A stretch of 64,000 bases of DNA, taken from assembly GCA_964619535.1 (NCBI GenBank), contig CAZUEX010000012.1:1-64000 (forward strand), given 5' to 3'. The position numbers and the translations under genes are program-made. Origin of the DNA: Leptonema sp964619535 (GTDB lineage Bacteria; Spirochaetota; Leptospiria; Leptospirales; Leptonemataceae). Under the pieces are notes generated by a model, which was given only the letters and a program-made list of their open reading frames with translations, searched no databases and was not told the origin of the DNA. Of this stretch, positions 61,452-64,000 are shown piece by piece (position 1 is the first letter of the stretch; each line of letters begins with the position of its first letter).

Positions 61452-61967
61452 TCAAACGATCCTTGCAATACGCAGAAGCTCCTTCTGGAGATCGTCTTTC
61501 GACATCGTCTCAGGCAGGGCTGCCAGGGCATCAATGCGACGCCGAATCGTAGCAAAGGCCTCTTCGAAGGCCCGGTCGATCTCTTCCTCTGTTCCCTGCA
61601 CATGCGAAGGGTCATCCACGCCCCAGTGTGCCTTCAGTGCATTGCCGGGAAAGACCGGACAGGCCGCATCCAGCTCATCCCGTCCGCTGCCACAGAGGGT
61701 CAGAACGATGTCGATGGGAATGCTGCCATCTATATACGGCGTCCACAGCTTTGAATGCAGGCCATCCGTGTTGCAGCCATACTTCTGCAGTATCTGCAAT
61801 GCCTTCGGATGCACGCCGTTTGTTTCCTGGAACTTGTTTAGATCGGGAGCGGAGCCCGATGAGTGTGCCTCAAAGCGATCACCGTAGCGATGCCGTAGAT
61901 AGCCGTGGGCCATCTGGCTGCGACACGTATTTCCCGTACACAGGAACAGAACTGCTGTTTTCTTCAT
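61452..61967 (-). CDS. arsC: Arsenate reductase, low-molecular-weight phosphatase type
   Basis: Reduces As(V) to As(III) in the cytoplasm for export by Acr3. The 171-residue protein has the P-loop CTGNTCRS (C10-R16, CX5R) and the redox pair C92 and C103 in LTLCGSGRDELDAACPVFPG, plus AHWGVDDPS. This is the thioredoxin-linked class; the spacing between the two redox Cys is wider (11 residues) than in the S. aureus enzyme (7). The CxxC mini-protein gene directly upstream may recycle it. Confidence 0.93.
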   Translation of the reverse strand: MKKTAVLFLCTGNTCRSQMAHGYLRHRYGDRFEAHSSGSAPDLNKFQETNGVHPKALQILQKYGCNTDGLHSKLWTPYIDGSIPIDIVLTLCGSGRDELDAACPVFPGNALKAHWGVDDPSHVQGTEEEIDRAFEEAFATIRRRIDALAALPETMSKDDLQKELLRIARIV

Positions 61968-61979
61968 ACCTATACTCGC

Positions 61980-62225
61980 TCAGACTTTTACCCGGCTTTC
62001 AATCCAGGAACGGATCTTCTGCCGGTTCGGAAGGGGCTTGCCCTGATGAACGACCTCTTCGTCGATTACCAGACCGGGAGTGGCAAAGATGTATTTCCCT
62101 ATCTGGTCCATGTCCTGTACGTATTCCAGTTCTGCCTCTATGCCCATCTCATCGAGGGCCTGCTTCGTTGTTTCATGAAGGACCTTGCAGTTTGCACATC
62201 CTGGTCCCAGCACCTTGATTTTCAT
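61980..62225 (-). CDS. Small thioredoxin-like CxxC protein
   Basis: An 81-residue thioredoxin-fold protein: MKIKVLGPGCANCKVLHETT (active site C10-x-x-C13) and TPGLVIDEEVVHQGKPLPN (cis-Pro loop and final strand). It is of the redox-active disulfide type often encoded beside DUF318-type permeases and arsenic genes. AGAAGGAGTA precedes the ATG at 62225. Twelve bases separate it from arsC, which it may reduce. Confidence 0.9.
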   Translation of the reverse strand: MKIKVLGPGCANCKVLHETTKQALDEMGIEAELEYVQDMDQIGKYIFATPGLVIDEEVVHQGKPLPNRQKIRSWIESRVKV

Positions 62226-62269
62226 AGATCTACTCCTTCTTGATTCTGGAATTGTTATAACTCTCGGGT

Positions 62270-63424
62270 TTACATGAAGTTTCCGTATACATAGCCGGCC
62301 ACCGTCGATACGCTCATCACCAGGGCAGCATAGGCCAGCGTTCGCGAAAGTCCCATAATACTGCGAAGGGCAAGCAGCGAAGGCAGGCTGACGGCCGGTC
62401 CGGCAAGCAGCAGCGAAAGGGCCGGTCCTTTGCCCATGCCTGCACCCATCAGTCCCTGCAGAATGGGGATCTCTGTAAGGGTGGCAAAGTACATCAACGC
62501 CCCGGAAAGGGATGCAAAAAGACACGATGCAAAGCTATTGCCGCCCACCAGTGCTTCGATATACGAAGCCGGAATCAGTCCGGCTCCTTTACCGGGTCGG
62601 CCAAGCAGCCATCCAGAGATAAAAACACCGATAAAGAGATAAGGGACGATGAGCTTTGTAAACGTAAAGGTTTCCTGCATCCAGGTCGCCCGTTCCTCGC
62701 CATTATAGAAGCGGAACGAGACGATTACGGTTAAAACAAGAAAGGCTGCCGTAAGCCACCACTTCCATTCAAAGATCGTTGCATACAGATCGCCAAACGA
62801 TTCAGGGCGCTGCAAGGTGGCTGCAAGAAGAACGCCGATCATAGAACCGAAAAACAGAAGATCCTGCCACAGCGGTCGTTCCCTTTCTGCCTCAATCGTG
62901 GCCGGTTGCACGTTCTGTGCAGGGAACAGCTTTTCCATGGCAAAGCCGATCAGGGCGGCAAATGCAATCGAGACGACAAAACGGGCCACGCCTAACTCAA
63001 AGCCAAGAACCCTTGCTGTAAGGACGATGGCCAGCACGTTGATGGCAGGCCCCGAATAGAGAAAGGCAATGGCCGGGCCGATGCCTGCCCCTCTTCTGTA
63101 GATACCCGAGAAAAGAGGCAGCACCGTGCAGGAACAAACAGCCAGTACCGTCCCCGATACCGACGCAACGGAGTATGAAAGGTAACGCGACACACCACCG
63201 GCAAAATACTTGATGACCGAGGCCTGCGAAACAAAGGACGCAATGCCACCGGCGATAAACAGTGCCGGAATCAAACAGGTCAGCGTATGCTCATGCACAT
63301 ACTCCTGCAGCATGAAGAAGCCTTCGAGCAGTGCATTGCGCTGCAGATCGGCATCCAGCGGATACAGCCAGATCAGAACAAAGGCTCCGATCAGATAGGA
63401 CAGATACTTCAGTTCCTGCTTCAT
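62270..63424 (-). CDS. Permease of the ArsP/DUF318 type
   Basis: A 384-residue inner-membrane protein with about ten segments. IPALFIAGGIASFVSQASVIKYF, AVCSCTVLPLFSGIYRRGAGIGPAIAFLYSGPAINVLAI (with the CxC just before the hydrophobic stretch) and a second-half repeat LLLAGPAVSLPSLLALRSIMG are hallmarks of the permease family to which the organoarsenical exporter ArsP belongs. Located between arsM and the thioredoxin-like gene, it is likely to export a methylated or other arsenical; the substrate is inferred from context. Confidence 0.82.
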   Translation of the reverse strand: MKQELKYLSYLIGAFVLIWLYPLDADLQRNALLEGFFMLQEYVHEHTLTCLIPALFIAGGIASFVSQASVIKYFAGGVSRYLSYSVASVSGTVLAVCSCTVLPLFSGIYRRGAGIGPAIAFLYSGPAINVLAIVLTARVLGFELGVARFVVSIAFAALIGFAMEKLFPAQNVQPATIEAERERPLWQDLLFFGSMIGVLLAATLQRPESFGDLYATIFEWKWWLTAAFLVLTVIVSFRFYNGEERATWMQETFTFTKLIVPYLFIGVFISGWLLGRPGKGAGLIPASYIEALVGGNSFASCLFASLSGALMYFATLTEIPILQGLMGAGMGKGPALSLLLAGPAVSLPSLLALRSIMGLSRTLAYAALVMSVSTVAGYVYGNFM

Positions 63425-63468
63425 AGATCAAACCACCCGGATCGAATCATGCGAAATCGCCGATAGCC

Positions 63469-64000
63469 TCAGCAGCACCCCGTGCCGCAGCCGCAGCTAC
63501 CTTCCGGTTTTACGCCTGTAACGGTAATGCTCAACACCTCTGCACCCGATTCACGGAAGCCTTTCAGCTCTTCCGGGGACAGATACTGCAGCAGGATGTC
63601 ATCGGGCAGCTCCACAACCCGCTCTTTTACAAGTTGCAGTTGATCGAAGCCCTGGCGGTAGATAATGCTCAGATACTCGGATCGTTGCAGTGCGCCGCTA
63701 ACACATCCGGCAATCATTTCAGCTGCAGAACGGATCTTTTCGGGAAGCTCACCATGCAAAACGACATCAGAGATCACAAAGCGTCCCCCTGGCTTCAGGA
63801 CGCGAAAGATCTCAGAGAAGGCCTTCTCTTTGTCAGGAACAAGATTCAACACGCAATTGGAGGTAACAACGTCGACAACAGCCGGCCCTACGGGCATCTT
63901 TTCTATATCGCCGTGTCGAAATTCCACGTTTGTATAACCAAGCCTTTCTGCATTGGCACGGGCCTTCTCAATCATCGCTTCGGTAAAGTCGATACCGATA
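63469..64000 (-). CDS. arsM: Arsenite S-adenosylmethionine methyltransferase (N-terminus beyond window)
   Basis: The visible ~176 residues of a methyltransferase: IGIDFTEAMIEKARANAERLG (SAM-binding acidic loop), FRHGDIEKMP, VVTSNCVLNLVPDKEKAFSEIFRVLKPGGRFVISDVV (with the ArsM Cys in SNCVLNL) and AAEMIAGCVSGAL (second As-binding Cys). It ends in a Cys-rich tail, GSCGCGTGCC. These Cys positions mark ArsM, which methylates As(III) to volatile or exportable forms. The reading runs off the window end, so the first SAM motif and start are missing. Confidence 0.92.
   Translation of the reverse strand, partial: IGIDFTEAMIEKARANAERLGYTNVEFRHGDIEKMPVGPAVVDVVTSNCVLNLVPDKEKAFSEIFRVLKPGGRFVISDVVLHGELPEKIRSAAEMIAGCVSGALQRSEYLSIIYRQGFDQLQLVKERVVELPDDILLQYLSPEELKGFRESGAEVLSITVTGVKPEGSCGCGTGCC

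Overview
The window is dense bacterial chromosome: about 63 genes, estimated G+C in the low fifties, short spacers and many 4-base start/stop overlaps. No rRNA, tRNA, CRISPR array, insertion sequence or phage gene was seen. The organism is Gram-negative (O-antigen ligase-type proteins, an outer-membrane porin, several lipoproteins with relaxed lipoboxes). The mix of heat-shock CIRCE operators, tandem WYL regulators, a sterol-oxidase-like gene set and arsenic genes would fit a moderate-GC spirochaete of the Leptospirales (Leptonema- or Turneriella-like). That assignment is inference, not proof.

Layout. 1-6.1 kb: the start of aspartate kinase, then three large membrane proteins, two of them of the O-antigen ligase/polymerase type. 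6.2-11.7 kb: a Fur-family regulator, an SDR, a di-haem cytochrome c peroxidase, a beta-hydroxyacid dehydrogenase, an ispH broken by an in-frame amber codon, and thiol peroxidase. 11.7-13.9 kb: groES-groEL behind two CIRCE-type HrcA operators. 13.9-15.6 kb: two lipoproteins and a small Cys-rich protein. 15.9-20.6 kb: the glycine cleavage operon gcvT-gcvH-gcvPA-gcvPB plus a small gene. 20.6-27.3 kb: a pabB-pabC fusion, a Nudix hydrolase, an alpha/beta hydrolase, a PafBC-like WYL pair and a Xer recombinase. 27.4-33.5 kb, minus strand: housekeeping genes (fabG, acpP, rnc, aroB, aroQ), an SspB-like protein and pgeF. 33.5-39 kb: trpF and a four-gene set ending in a cholesterol-oxidase-like GMC flavoprotein. 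39-43.6 kb: phoU divergent from pstSCAB, with a Pho box facing each way.

From 43.6 kb to the end lies a coherent oxyanion/metalloid island. A complete molybdenum cofactor set (moeB, moaCB, moeA, moaA, moaD, moaE, mobA) diverges from acr3-arsR across a palindromic operator. Then come a MOT1-type molybdate transporter and a three-subunit TtrABC/SrrABC-type molybdopterin oxidoreductase. A fluoride riboswitch with a CLC-F fluoride exporter follows, then a porin interrupted by an in-frame stop, and finally arsC, a CxxC mini-thioredoxin, a permease and arsM. Near-identical promoter boxes lie in front of the reductase operon and the porin, and a shorter related motif lies at the acr3/moeB operator. 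This suggests that one regulator coordinates cofactor supply, molybdate uptake, respiration and detoxification. The reductase substrate (tetrathionate, selenate or arsenate) cannot be settled from sequence alone.

Two otherwise well-conserved genes (ispH and the porin) carry single in-frame stops. These are either recent pseudogenes or sequence errors.
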